A stretch of DNA of 64,000 nt from Stercorarius parasiticus (taxonomy: Eukaryota > Chordata > Aves > Charadriiformes > Stercorariidae). The translations under genes and the position numbers were made by a program. Location: contig VWZL01005134.1 in NCBI GenBank assembly GCA_013396915.1, positions 124,001-188,000 on the forward strand, given 5' to 3'. Shown here in pieces: positions 13,101 to 25,240 of this stretch. The stretch's first letter is position 1. Every line of letters starts with the position of its first letter. The notes beneath the pieces were generated by a model. The model was not told the origin of the DNA. It saw only the letters and a list, made by a program, of their open reading frames with translations, and did not search any database.

Positions 13101-13194
13101 GTTAGAGGGAATCAATCTAGGAGTGTGCAGGGATGGACAAGGCACTGCATATTCTGTTCATACTTTCTCAGACATAAAAGCCCTGAATTGGTCA
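10146..13194. other. Intergenic, no gene recognised
   Basis: No coding exon or RNA gene recognised. It contains a possible MIR remnant (10925-11000), an imperfect A/T inverted repeat (arms 11437-11450 and 11464-11478) and a 10-bp tandem pair AACATTTTTC at 12039-12058. Frames at 10309-10912, 11177-11416 and 12380-12622 look random. Confidence 0.7.
10925..11000 (-). repeat. Possible MIR/CORE-SINE remnant
   Basis: AGCTAGCTAGTTAGCAAAGC, then TAGGAACTGAAC and CACTGCTAACC, resemble the reverse complement of the MIR tRNA-related region (cagctagtaagtggcagagc, then the gctcttaaccac block). It is short and heavily diverged. Confidence 0.3.
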
Positions 13195-13254
13195 GGCAGT
13201 TGGACTAGATGATCGTTGTAGGTCCCTTCCAACTGAAATAGTCTAGTCTATTCT
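13195..13254 (+). repeat. CR1 LINE 3'-end fragment
   Basis: GGCAGTTGGACTAGATGATC, then TTGTAGGTCCCTTCCAACTG and two degraded terminal repeats (AGTCTAGTCTATTCTG), match the last 60 bases of a sense-strand CR1. No coding part remains. Confidence 0.75.
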
Positions 13255-16200
13255 GCTTGAAAAATCTAACTGATTTAACCTCATGAAGAGCGGGACACAC
13301 TCTGCCTTAGTTTATCTTTAAACCATTTAAGAAGAATCAAGAGAAGTTTTGCTGAGCTTAGAATTAAAGCCATGTCAATAGGATAAATCACATTATGTAA
13401 AAAAAAGGGACAGCTACATTTTTGCAGGATGTGAGCTTTAGTTTACATGCAGGATCAAATTATTCAGGCCTTGCCTGAACCAGACAAGTCATCACACTGC
13501 AGAACCTGGTCCTAAAAAGATCGGCCCAAAATGTGGAGAACACAGAAGACACAGGTGCACAAGAGATGGCTCTATCTGAGGGAAAACCGAGGGGAATGAC
13601 AAGAACTTAAATGAAAACAATGAAAGAGAAACATCAAGCCACCTAAAGAATATGCCATTATGTAATTTCTTAAAATAAATGCATGCTCCTCGATCTTAGG
13701 AGTTGAGATGACTAGGATAATTTGATACCACCAAAATCTGAAGAATTTGGAGAAAGCTTCCCGAATAACTTTGCAATGAAAAAAGACAGCACAGTATATC
13801 AAACGCCATCCTTGAAAAGCAGAGGATTTGCCAAGTGAAGCAGAACCAACTGATAACGTTGATGTAATTCTTCTAATCTGTGTTGGGAGCTCTTAACCCT
13901 TGACCAAAGAAAACATAGAGATGAGAACAGAAGGAATAATAACAATGAAGTGTGAATATAAGGAGGAGGTGTGATCACAGATGAAGAAAGAGGCAAGAAA
14001 AAAACAAAAGCAAATAAATTCTCAACAAACTAAAGAAAATGGGCCTTTGGCACAACATGTAGCCCCAGAACTGAACTTCTAGCTTTCCATGGTTGTGTGA
14101 GGCTGCATACAACTTTTTGCTTCAGCTAAGATAAACACATTGCTCAAGCTACTTAAAAGTTCGAAGTTACTTAAGACTTTGGCTTGGGTTCAGATCCATC
14201 TTAAAGTGAACAAACTTTGACTTGGAAATGGATACATTCATCAGCAAAAACACTGCCATAATTACACAAGTCATCCAAAATTAAGTGCTTTTGCCTACCA
14301 CTGAAATCTAACAGCTGCCACAGCTATGTCCAGGGGTGAATTTGATTCCCATCCACTGGTTTCCATCTAGGCAAGCTCACAGGTTTTTCTTACTCCTCAA
14401 CCCTTACTTCTGTTTTAATTTGGAAGGCAGGGAACATGGCCTTGTAAAGCATCTAAGATTGTCTTTTGTGGGTCTCACCTTGGTAGCCCCAAGACAGGGT
14501 ACTATAACCGGGGAGGCAAGCAACTAGCTTCTCCTCTATCATTTTCACAGTCAAGCTTCTCTTCCTCTAGTTTCACATGATTTTGCACTGAAGCTGTCTG
14601 TTCCTCTGCTTTCACTATCTCTCTCATGTGTTCATATTATCCTTACAGCCACTGAAAGATTTTGGGGCAGCAATCTTCTCTGTCTGCCTGGCCTGTCAAG
14701 TCACATGCAAACTAACTGCATGTAGCACCATAAAAATGATAAAAGACAACACTTAAAACAGTGTATTATAGTGTAATTTCATATATACATCCTCACTGCC
14801 CAAAGCCCTGGTTCAAAGCCCACTGATAATGGTAGAAGCCTGTCCACCAATTTTTATAAGGTTTGCACTATTCCTTGTGTAAGGAAATAGAGCCATCTCA
14901 CATGGAGAAAGCTCACATATCTTTCCCAGTCCTAAGCTGGCACCAGGCAGGGGAGCAGGTTTAATAAAATGTGAACAACAGTGCTATAATAAATCTGATT
15001 GTGATCTTACAAGGTAAGTTCCTTCCTTCCTTTATCTTGATTTTACCTATTCAGAGTAAATTTTGCACTGGTGAAAAATCTGAGGTGGCTTTGGAGAAAC
15101 TCTTAACCACGTAACAGACAGGGCACTTTTCTGCCATGTATTTCTGACCTTCCCTGGATGGATGTCTTTGGGGTCTAGAATAGAGGAGTGTCTGTGGATT
15201 ATTCACCAACAGCTGTACTGCTGAGGCAAGCAACAAAGGGCATAAGTAATGCTAGTTGCCATCACTTTTCTGCTAGAAACTGACTCATGACCATAAACTT
15301 AACATCAGCAATCAAATAGTTATTAAATTGCAATAGGCTTGCACTTTTTACAGCTCACAGACTGGACTGTAGCATGAAGAAAAGATTTTTCCAAGGATTT
15401 TATTTGCTGAATGTGCTGCACTGGCTTGGAAAAAGTCACCTACTCCAATTTCTCTAACTGCAGTCCAGGGAGAGAACTAGATGAGACAAGACTGATACAA
15501 ACATTCTTCTCTACCACTTAGAAATGCTAAACCTGAACCTTTTTAGCAGCATGATCTGTAGTTTGCTCTTTTGCTGGTTCAACATTACGTGCTTCCCAGA
15601 TGCCTCTGTCTGACGTCTGCCTTTGCTGCAGGTGGGAACTATGGCATACACGTCACAGACTCTGCACTTAACACTGCAGCACAGCAAATATTGAATTCAC
15701 AGGCCAATAACCTGAGCTATCATTTGCAGTTACTCTCCGCATTATTTAACACAGCAGGCAGGAGAAAAAAGGGCTTTGAGTAATGAAGTGCTGTTCAGCA
15801 GCTACAGTAAATACATAGATCACCATGGCATTCATCTGAAATGGTGACTGAGAGCGCATCGTCACTCTGAACCCACTTCATACAGATACAGCACGTTCAC
15901 AGGATTACTAGCAAGGAATGTATGTCATGATTTGAAGTCATTATTTTACTCTGTTATACTGAGTTTGCCACCTGGTCCCCTAGCTAGTACAAACAGGTTG
16001 GATTCCTCAGCAATAGCAGAACTTCTCCTGCTTGGTGTGAGTTGAGGATGTGTCCACACTGCTCGCCCAGGAGCAAGGAATCTCAGCACCAATGTCTCCA
16101 TCCAGCCTCTGTGCTGTGCCTGAACAGCGCTATGTGCCACAAGCCACTCCACAATGTAACTAGTTTGACCCGGCTCCTGTCAAGCCATCTGAGAAGCCAA

Positions 16201-16373
16201 TTTCACCCTCTTTCCCCTCACACCATAGTAACAACTGTAATGACCAAACACCAAAAATCATTAACATCAACAGTGAAATCATTGACACCATTTGGAATTT
16301 CAGATACTTAAACACAATCCAGTGGCATCTCCCGATGTTGTTAAAAAACAACCTTAACTCATTAGGAGCTACT
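13255..16373. other. Intergenic, no gene recognised
   Basis: No exon of a known gene identified. A splice-acceptor-like tract followed by an open frame lies at 15612-15783 (see findings). A donor-like ACAAGGTAAGT occurs near 15010 without a partner exon. The rest is unremarkable. Confidence 0.7.
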
Positions 16374-16410
16374 GGAAGGAGAGGAGAGAAGAGGAGAGGA
16401 AAGGAGAGGA
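16374..16410 (+). repeat. GA-rich purine tract (GGAGA)n
   Basis: 37 uninterrupted purines made of GGAGA, GAGAAGA and GGAAA units, ending just before the 3' border of the adjacent minus-strand CR1. Confidence 0.85.
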
Positions 16411-16414
16411 CAGG

Positions 16415-16895
16415 AGCTTTCAACCATTCCCACTCATCCTGTCAGAGGATACCAGGGAGAAGAGCTCAGCACCTCCCTCTCTACTGCCCCTCCTCAGGAA
16501 GCTGTAGAGAGCAATGAAGTCACCCCTCAGCCCCTTTTTCTCCAAACTAGACAAACCCAAAGTCCTTAGCCATTCCTCATAGGACATTCCTTCAGCCCTT
16601 TCACCAGCTTTGTTGCCCTCCTCTGGACACATTCAAGTACCTTCACATCCTTCTTAAATTATAGGGCCCAGAACTGCACACAGTATTCAAGGTGAGGCCG
16701 CACCAATGCTAAATTCAGCAGGATAATCACCTCTTTTGACCAGCTGGTTATGCTTTAACACACCTCAGGATGCGGTTTGCCCTCTTGGCTACCAGGGCCA
16801 TGCTGCTGACTCATACCAAGCCTGCTGTCAACTAACACCCCCACTACATCCACCACATTCCCTTCATCCACTAGGCAGGTGACCTTATCATCAAA
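16415..16895 (-). repeat. CR1 LINE fragment (ORF2 C-terminal region, 3' UTR missing)
   Basis: On the minus strand the frame at 16420-16632 includes SYEEWLRTLGLSSLEKKGLR and GDFIALYSFLRRG, a decayed form of the C-terminal end of the CR1 reverse-transcriptase ORF. Further 5' (higher coordinates) the DNA matches CR1 segments read as GCAGTTCTGGGCCC, GGTGAGGCC and GGTTTGCCCTCTTGGCTACC on one strand or the other. At 16835-16890 it jumps to a more 5' part of CR1 (TTCCCTTCATCCACTAGGC, GTGACCTTATCAT), so an internal segment is deleted. The 3' UTR with the octamer tail is absent and is replaced by the GA tract. The element is an old, dead copy. Confidence 0.85.
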
Positions 16896-18710
16896 TGCAC
16901 TTGTTCTTCATTTGTTCTGCCTGTTGATCTCATTACTTGAGTTAGATTTAAACAATTCTGGTTCTACAAAGTCAGATACATTCACTTGTACCACAACACT
17001 TAAATTCTATATACATATTCAATAAAGCTAATAACGTATTTCCATAATGTGCTGTATGAATACCTGCAAAGATAATGAGCTGTTGTTACATCTTTGTGAG
17101 ATGACAGTTTACAGCAGCAATGAATTAACTCTTGTGATCAAGCAAAAAGAAAGAAAGAGCAAGTGACTAATATATATTATTCCCCTGCCTACTCTATTAA
17201 AAAATTGACTCAGCCTTCAGTCTGTTGCTTGGAGGACCATGCTAAATAAGCCAAGACGGTAATCAAGCAGTGTGTGATGAGCAGAACTAGAGAAAATCAA
17301 GATATAATTGCTTTCAGAGGCAAACACCCTGACTGAAAAGGATGGGCCATGGAAGACATGCTTCAACTCCCATGCTGGTTCTGAATTTTCCTTTGTCACT
17401 AAGGGTCTTAGACATAACAGAGAGCAGACTACAATGTGGTGCATCTTGAAATGAACTTGCTAGAGCAGTCTAATTCCAGTTGGACAGAGCTTGGCATTAA
17501 GTATTTTATCATGCTTCTCCTATTGTGTTAATTAAAACTATAAAAAATGGCTAGTGCTGCAGAGATAGCTGTCATCAGAAAACAGGCTATTTTCTACTAT
17601 TGGCTCTTCCTTTCTGCTGAGACCTAGATCTTCCTCATACAAAGGCTAATGCTATTTGACACTCTTCCAGAGGAGGAAGGTAGATTAGCCCACCGTGGCC
17701 CGTTCCATCATAATTAGGCATATTTCTGGATCTCAGTTAGTTTGCTTAGCATTTGCTTGGGTGTTGCTAGGTGCTACTCCCTGCAGTGTTCTTCACTGCA
17801 GACATTGGGGCAGACAAAGCCCCAGTGTTCTTCACGCCTCACCTGTAATGAGACACTGTACTTTCCTGACTTCCGCACGGCCAATGAAAAAAAATATCTT
17901 AGAAATTGAGATTGATAGGGGTTGGGAAAGGGTAAGAAGGTGACATCTCCCTCATTATAAGCATCAGCTTAGTACAATGGACATGGTCCCCCATACCCCA
18001 CGCCAAGTTCAGCCATAGATTTGAATACCAGAGCCAGGCATGCGCCTAAAATAGCATAAGGTCTGACAGGGAGAAGGAAAGAATAAACACATACCCTAAA
18101 ACCATGTGCAGTCAACTTGACAGTAGGAAGAGAGCTAATGTTTTCTTTAAATGTTACACTGATGAAGTGTGAAAACTCCAATTAAAAACAAATTAAGAAG
18201 GAATATTCATCATAAGGCTTTGCTAGTGGAGCAGTCGATTGTCTGAAATCTTAGAAACTGAAGAGTGCTTGTGTGGGTACAGGATAATAAACCTGACGAT
18301 AATTCCAGCAAAAATAATTACAACTGCCTATTTCTTAGGGGGCTTTCAGGTTGAAAGTGCAGAATCACCTGTGCCATCTTCCAGGCTTCACCTGGGCAAA
18401 GGCCTTTAACTGATTCTTGCTAAGTCCTTCAATTGAGGGAGCAAATCCATTATTCTGTTTAGAGGAACATGCTGCAATTTGTGTCTTGAATGCTGTACAA
18501 GGCAAAAAGATGTCTGAGTCATACCAGAAACTGTTTCACAGCAAAAAGAAAAGGGGAAGGAATGGATGTAAGAAAGAAACCTCCACAAAATAAGGGAGTT
18601 ATGGGAATAAGCATCCACAGCAGGACTGAGATGTGATTAGTCCCATGAAAAACCCTCTTATAAGTCACTGTGAACAGTCACACCGTGAATAGTCTCCATG
18701 GAAAGAGTGT
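16896..18710. other. Intergenic, no gene recognised
   Basis: AT-rich sequence with no recognisable gene or clear repeat. Frames at 17217-17444, 17695-17943 and 17969-18181 have no family motif. Confidence 0.7.
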
Positions 18711-18830
18711 TCAGTGGTTAAAGTGCTAGCCAAGGACCTGAGAGGCTCAAGTCCTGTTCCTCTGCTCGGCCATCCACTCCATGTGAGCGGAGTAGGTCAC
18801 TTGGGTTATGCTCCCATGCCACATTGCAGA
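18711..18830 (+). repeat. tRNA-derived SINE, MIR/CORE-SINE-like head
   Basis: TCAGTGGTTAAAGTGCTAG resembles an A-box region. GGCTCAAGTCC at 18744-18754 matches the RNA polymerase III B box (GGTTCRANTCC) at 9 of 11 positions. CTGCTCGGCC and GTCACTTGGG then follow, in the same order as in amniote MIR-type SINEs. It is strongly diverged, with no functional promoter expected. Confidence 0.5.
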
Positions 18831-19020
18831 ACAAGGCTAGAAATCACTCTGAGCTTTTAGCAGGATGATACTCCTAAAAGCCTCACACAGAGATGCTAAC
18901 GCACATTTTCAAAGCAATGCTTTCATTGTGCCCAGGCTGCTAATTAATCTAAGCACATACTTCAGCTAACACGACTTGCCTAATTCAAGGATAGCTTGAT
19001 TAACACTAAGACTGTGCTTT

Positions 19021-19053
19021 GTTTCATATGTAACTAACTTAGACATATGAAAC
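19021..19053. repeat. Perfect inverted repeat, 11-bp arms, 11-nt loop
   Basis: GTTTCATATGT and ACATATGAAAC flank AACTAACTTAG. The arms are exact reverse complements. The hairpin sits directly before the MIR-like tail. Confidence 0.9.
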
Positions 19054-19057
19054 ACGC

Positions 19058-19185
19058 CCTGTGTCTCTTTGCATCTCATCTCATCTCTCTTTCTGTAAAA
19101 AGGGGAGAGCAATCATCACTGGCATCATGCACAAATAAATGCAATGACAACAGTGAGGCTTTAAGATACTGTGATGAGAAAGCAG
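19058..19185 (+). repeat. MIR/CORE-SINE-like tail
   Basis: GTGTCTCTTTGCATCTCATC, then TCTTTCTGTAAAAAGGGGAG and GAGGCTTTAAGATACTGTGA, follow the order of the CORE and LINE-related tail of MIR-type SINEs (cctcagtttcc / ctgtaaaatgggg / gctttgagat). It lies in the same orientation as the head at 18711. The pair may be one element split by about 230 bp of unrelated sequence. Confidence 0.45.
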
Positions 19186-22100
19186 GGAGATAGCTCTAAA
19201 TACAACAGATCAGATGAATCACAGTGTGATAGCTCTGGCTCCACACTGGCATTTTGTGCTTGCCTAGCACGCCGATGCCAAGAGCATCGTGCCCAGCTCC
19301 TCAGGGCTCTGCTGCCCCACAGATCCCTCCAGAACTAACACAGCAGCATGGCAGCTTCCCAGTCAGCATGATCACCACCATCACAATGCACCAACCAATG
19401 CTAAGTTCCCCACTCAGGTGACCATTTCTAACCCATCAAATATGGCTGGTTCTTCTGGGAGTGGCAGTGTGTAACAACTCACATGGCCAGCGACCTACTT
19501 TGCCTTTTGCTGCTATAGGCCAGCTACCACATGCAGATGGTGTCAATGAGACAGTCATTAATTGGACTTGGCTGTCCACACCCTTCAGGAATCACTCTGC
19601 TGAACAGGTAAAGTGCACCAGTGGTCTAGGCAGGCATCATCTTTTCAAGCCATGCCAGCTACCTATTTTCTGGGCTAGGGTCTTTCAGGACAGAGCTGTG
19701 GAGCTACTCTGCTGCCCCTAAGTTACTGGGGCTGCACTTCTCATCTGTGGGATACCAACTGTTAAAGTGCTGTAGGTAACACACATGGTATCAAAGTCAC
19801 TTTCCCCAGCCATCGCCACACACCTCCACTCCAGCAAGGAGGGAAAAGGTTCTTAAAGGATCAAAATGAGGCTTGGATTAAAATGCTTTACAGACACCGA
19901 TCTAAGGAGCTGGCAGGCATATTCCCCCTGACAAGATCTACCAGTTTCATATTAGAGTATAAGGCATATATTTTATATTTAGGAAGAGTGCATGCTGTGA
20001 TCCACTTGCATTGTTGTGTTATTACCAACCCAAGTGATTTCATGTACTTCATTTTACATTCTTCACAGGGTGTAAGAATAGATTTCTCTAACTCAAAACC
20101 ACCATAATAAATCATTTTTATTTTCCTTTTTTCTTCTAGTTTGTATTACCTTGCACCTCTCATTCCAGGGAGTAAGAGTGTCTGAAGTTGGCTTATGCAT
20201 GCTTTAAACAGTCAACAACATACCAGTTTTACTCAGGGAAAACCAAATCCCTCCATCAGGGAAGGATGCTACAGTATGCTATTGCTTAATTACAGTTTCT
20301 TACTAGTGCTGATTTGGTGGATGAAAAACTGTTTCTTACACACTCATACAGTCCCTTAAACAACATGCCTCTTCCTGTAAAGGAAGAAAGGTCTCCCAGG
20401 TGGGGAAGGCTAACAGAAAGTAGTGAACTTCACATGTGTATGTGTGTATATGCTTTTGCCCCCGTTCAACACAGGGAGACTTCCATGATTATGATACTGG
20501 ATGAAGTTAACCATCCCCTAACCTCCTCCCAGACCTAGGTCTGTTTTGCCTACTGCCTCTACTCATGTCAGAAGAAAATAACTTCTTGTGCAAGCCCACA
20601 ACAGCATACACACTGTTATCATTCACTGAGCCCACAAAGAAGAGAAGAGTAACTTGATCCACTCACATTTTCAACTGTAAACAGCAGTTTCCTTTAACAA
20701 ATACTAAGTTTTTCGTGCAATGGAGAGGAGCTTCAGCAAAACAAGGAATACAGGCCAGAGGACAAGGCAGCCTAATACTCTCCAGCAAGGGGAAAATCTG
20801 AAGGCAAATTCTTATTCTAAATCAGGCAGTGGAGGGACCTCAAGCCGGTTCAACCTACACCCTAGGTAAGCTTAACCACTTCTGTCTTGTGTGCAGTCTG
20901 AACCAGACCACTGGCCTGGGGAATGCCTACACATTTGGGCCTTGCAGGTGAAAGATGCCTGAGAACCCTGTTGGGTTTTAAGGTTGCAGCCAACTGAAAC
21001 TGAGCAGCTGGGTTTGTGCCCAGCAGCATAAATTAGTCAGGATTTTCCTGGAAGATTCATACACATATAGAAAATGGGCATGTCTGACTGAAACAGCTGC
21101 AGGGTGGGGCTTGAAAGGAAATGCCGAGGCACCTAACTGGGCACTTTGCGGAACTGGCTCTTTAAAAACATACTGCAATTGTATGTGCATCTCCTGTGGT
21201 AGCCCACACAAAAGAAATTGGACTCTGGGCTCCAAGATTTTCATACTGTTCATTTAAAGAATCTCACTCTGGAAAGCCCCAAGCCAGACACTGATGGTCA
21301 AGGCTAGGTGTAACTTGAAGATGTTGACATAAAGCTGCTCGATACAGTAGCCAAGAAAATGTGAACCCTTTTTAGCTCTGTGTTCTCAAAACTTGCCTCC
21401 ATAGATAGCTAGTAACAGATGGACATAGTCGCTGTTCCAGTTAGCACAGCTTTTTACAGGCTACAGAGCTTAAAGAAACTTCAAGTGAGGAGTGGTGTGA
21501 ACCAAGACCCACCTGCTGGAACTCACATTGGTTAGTGGATTAGGGTGAATGTTCACAAACCAAGTCAAAATGCTCCACAGCTAATGACTTGACATTAAAT
21601 CATACTCTTCTACGGAGGAGGCTGCTATGTTTTTGTATGGAAGGTTTTTCCACTTTTAAACCGCAGAATGGTTAAAAGGGGTAACTCAATAATGATAATA
21701 ATAAAGGTATGAGAACACGGTAAAAGCACTGCATTTTTATAAGGCCAAACTATAAAGATATTTATAATACTCAGTACCCTTGTAACCTCCAAAACATAAC
21801 CCACAAACAACCATGAAATGAATATGCTTAGGCGACTGCTGGGCTTAATCCAGTGCAACTTGAAATCAATGGAGGGACGTCAGGGACACTGGACCGTGTC
21901 CAGAAGTGAGCAAATGGAAAGCACAGCACAGAGTGGTGATCCAGGCAGCCTTCATACAGTAGGCTAAGCACATCAGATGCTGGCAGACCGTGGAAATTGC
22001 CTCATTTTTGAGCTATTATGGGCATATTTTTCAACACCAAAGTTAAGGTCCCGAAGCCGTAACGAGGGCTTTCCACGGGGCTTAGTGGGTTTACTGTGAG

Positions 22101-24817
22101 TCAGGTTTAGCACAGCATCATACCCTTCTTTGCAAATCCTGTTAAATTGTTTCCACTCTCTCACCACTGTGTTTCCAGTAAAGACGCGTTAGCACAGACT
22201 AAAGGAAGCAGAAAAGAAAATCTCAGTTGCTTAGCAGTAAAACACATGCACAGTTCCTGCAAGCAGCTTGGATGTTTTAAGTGCTTGAGTGCTGAATGCC
22301 TGAACTTGGGGTTTTTCAAACAGGGCCGGACAAGAGACAACTTTCACAATTCTCTATGTTCGTCATCGACTCTCAGTGAAGTATCTCTCCTTCTGAGATT
22401 CCTGTACTTCCATGGGCACTTTCAATAAGGGTTACATAAAGAAGATCCACCTCCAGATCTCCTAAAGAGGTGCAAAAGACTTCTGTCTGACAGAAGTCTC
22501 CCTCCCTCTGCCTTGGTCCTGGGTGGCCTCCATGAGTACTGTCTGCTTGTGACTAGTTGGGAGAAACCCCTCCTACACACCTACTTGCTTCTGATACTCT
22601 CCTTCTCCTGACTCTCTCCTAGACAATAAAGACTATCTCAGCAGACAAACCAACTCCCCAGGAATTCCGCAGGCTTTAGATCGGCGTCTGCGTAGTGACA
22701 GAATATGAAGCTGTGTTAATTTATGGGAGTTGCTATGATTCTGATGTATACATGTACAGAGCATAAGATGAGTTAGGGAGGCACACACACAGAGCAAGAC
22801 CTCCTGCCCACTGTGACTGACTCGGTATCAGAGCACTGCTGCTTCTTTTGTTCTTTATCTTCCCCGAATATAAAAATAACACCCAGATATAGACAAGACA
22901 TGAGATACTCATTGCACAGGGAAAACCCAAGCAACATGAAGACCCATTAAAGGATGCTGATTTAATAGACACATTAATTATAAATACCACACGCACAGTG
23001 GGAAACAGTCCATCAGAGTGGCAAAGTGCTGTGCAGATAGAAGACAATTTGGTCACCAACTAGGAAATGTGGCAAATATATTAGCTATAAGAGTTATATG
23101 CCTTCTGAGATCAGCTTAACCTAAGCTATTAATTCTCTATTCTTTCCCTTTAACCTGACTAATGCCAATAAAATATTTACTATGTACCATAAAATATGTA
23201 CAATGCTGCCTTTAACTGTGTGCTTGCCAGAGAAAGCACATGTAAAACAATCAAGCAACTTACAAAACTTGCCTGAAAATATTCAGTTGGCATCAAGCAA
23301 TGCCTCTCCATACATATACATATTTCCCTCAAGAAAGTTTAACTAGTTATTAAATATTCTTATTGATGATGGCTACAGTAGAGCCCTAGAAAACCTTGAG
23401 AAATGCCTTTCTTTTTTAAAGATCAAGTTGAGTTTTCTAGGTGTGCTGCACTTAAATGGAGAGAAAGCTGCAAAAGATGTAAAACAAATGCCAGAATCTA
23501 CGGGGTGTCCCAGCTGAGTAAATTGACTGTCTTGAACAATTAAGAGGTGCCCATTATAAATGTTCATTTTTGATGATGGTAAGTGGATGCAGAAGCTCTT
23601 ATTTTGCACAAATTCATCAGGGGAGAAAAGCTGATGATTATCAGCTGCTGTGCACACTCATCAGGGACTAAGTGCAGCCAGGGGCACCTTGCCAGCGTCT
23701 GCAGCCAGTGCTTAACCGGATCCCAGGTCAGAAGTTTGTGGCAGAGGGAATGGAGACACCCATCTCCACCTTCAGGAAGCACCAAATGAACACAGCCTCT
23801 TCTATAATGCATCGCTCACAGAAGAGAAACCAAGTCACCGTAACTTGATCAGGGACCAAATAGCAATTTCCACGCAAACTACAGCTCCTGGCGCCAAGCC
23901 ACATGCTGCAGAGTCAACCATCCTCTCTCTTCCTCAGGGCACAAGCATCTCCGGCATGCAGCCAAGGTGGCACAGAAGTGAACTAACGAATGAGGGAGTG
24001 GAGGCGGGGGAAATATTTTAGTCTTCACTTGAAACACATCGGAAAGTGCCCTCACTGAAGCACTTCCTCTTGAAGCTCCAAGCAGGCTCCAAGCCTTGAT
24101 TCCCTGGCTTCAGCTTTGCATGTTTTCTTCATCAGAATTTGCCTGACAATGAGGGGAAAAATGGCAAAGGGATTTGTTTACACTGTACACGGGCTCCCTG
24201 CTCACCTGCTACACGATTAGGTGGTTACATAAATGATCCAAGATGTCACATTCCTCACCCAGGCACTGACCCTTGGAATAATCCAGGCAATGTGACTCTG
24301 AGTAGCTGGAGGGTCTATTTGTGAGAGGATTTGCTGAGCAGGGCTGCAGCATAGAGTGTTCTTTCCATTTTTATGGGTGCGTTCATCAGTGTGGATCATC
24401 ATTTGCAGACAGAAATTCAGACAGCGCTGATACAGAGAGTTTCCATGATCCGTTCCAAAACTGGCTGCACATCAATGGGATCTCAACAACGTTTCCCTCA
24501 CCTTCCTTATTTCTGAGGACCAGCATAAAGGGCAATCAATCACAAGTTCACCAGCTTGCTTCCTTGTTTAAAAACTAGTAGATGATGACCTTGCATAAGT
24601 TTTCTATCCACACTGATTATCTGATCCAGACCCCACAGAAATCTTTGAAAACTTCAACAAAAACTTCAAAGGGCTCTATAATCAGCCCTTTTCATCTACC
24701 CCTTTCAAGCATACCAGTATTTTATGCAGCACATCATTGTATTCAATAAATCTGGTGCCATTTGCCTACAGACCTCAAAGCATTTCCCAGTCACTAACAG
24801 TGCATGATAACAGAAGC
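19186..24817. other. Intergenic, no gene recognised
   Basis: No exon, RNA gene or clear interspersed repeat recognised apart from the palindrome at 22477-22499. A stretch at 20117-20172 resembles a small exon (pyrimidine tract TTCCTTTTTTCTTCTAG, then about 32 bases, then GTAAGAG) but has no support as a gene. Confidence 0.65.
22477..22499. repeat. Near-continuous palindrome, 11-bp arms, 1-nt centre
   Basis: AGACTTCTGTC, T, GACAGAAGTCT: perfect arms around a single central base. Long near-symmetric palindromes of this kind are uncommon by chance at this GC content. Confidence 0.95.
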
Positions 24818-24932
24818 AAATATTATTCTATTGCTGATTCTACAGCTCCTGAAAATTAGTCTAAGTGAGGGGAAAGGATTTATCCAGGATCATACCGAAT
24901 TAGTGCCACAACTGTGACAAGAATCCTGCTCG
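24818..24932 (-). repeat. MIR/CORE-SINE-like remnant
   Basis: The + strand reads TATTATTCTATTGCTGATTC, TACAGCTCCTGAAAA, GATTTATCCAGGATCATAC, TAGTGCCACAACTG and AGAATCCTGCT. This follows the order of the reverse complement of MIR (tattattatccccattttacagatgagga / acttgcccaaggtcacac / agtggcagagc / ggattcgaac). Diverged, but the order of blocks is kept over about 115 bp. Confidence 0.55.
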
Positions 24933-25221
24933 CTCTCCCCTAAGGCACGTTTCCTTTATTTGCATACTGGATTTATTTCAAAAAGACTATGAAGGCAACA
25001 CACAGTGCACATCACCCCTGTTTCTCCTTGGCGTATCCCTGAAGGTGGTTCTCACATGCTGCCCTGTAACCTAGTATCAGAGCGTGTTGTCCAATTTTCA
25101 GAAAAAGCAAAGCAGGTGGGCAAGCCTGATGGTAATGCCAGCAGGCCATCAGCTGATCCCCCAACAGGCACTTGCCTCCCAGCTATAGGTCTTTAAACCA
25201 TAATTGTCCATCAATTACCAC

Positions 25222-25240
25222 AAAAAAAAAAAAAAAAAAA
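25222..25240 (+). repeat. Poly(A) run, 19 A
   Basis: Nineteen consecutive A. No retrogene or SINE body is recognisable immediately upstream, so it may be a simple repeat. Confidence 0.95.

Noticed and set aside
20117..20172. Small exon-like unit between an acceptor-like tract and GTAAGAG
   Set aside because: Tiny, no partner exons or coding signal; such pairs arise by chance in AT-rich DNA.
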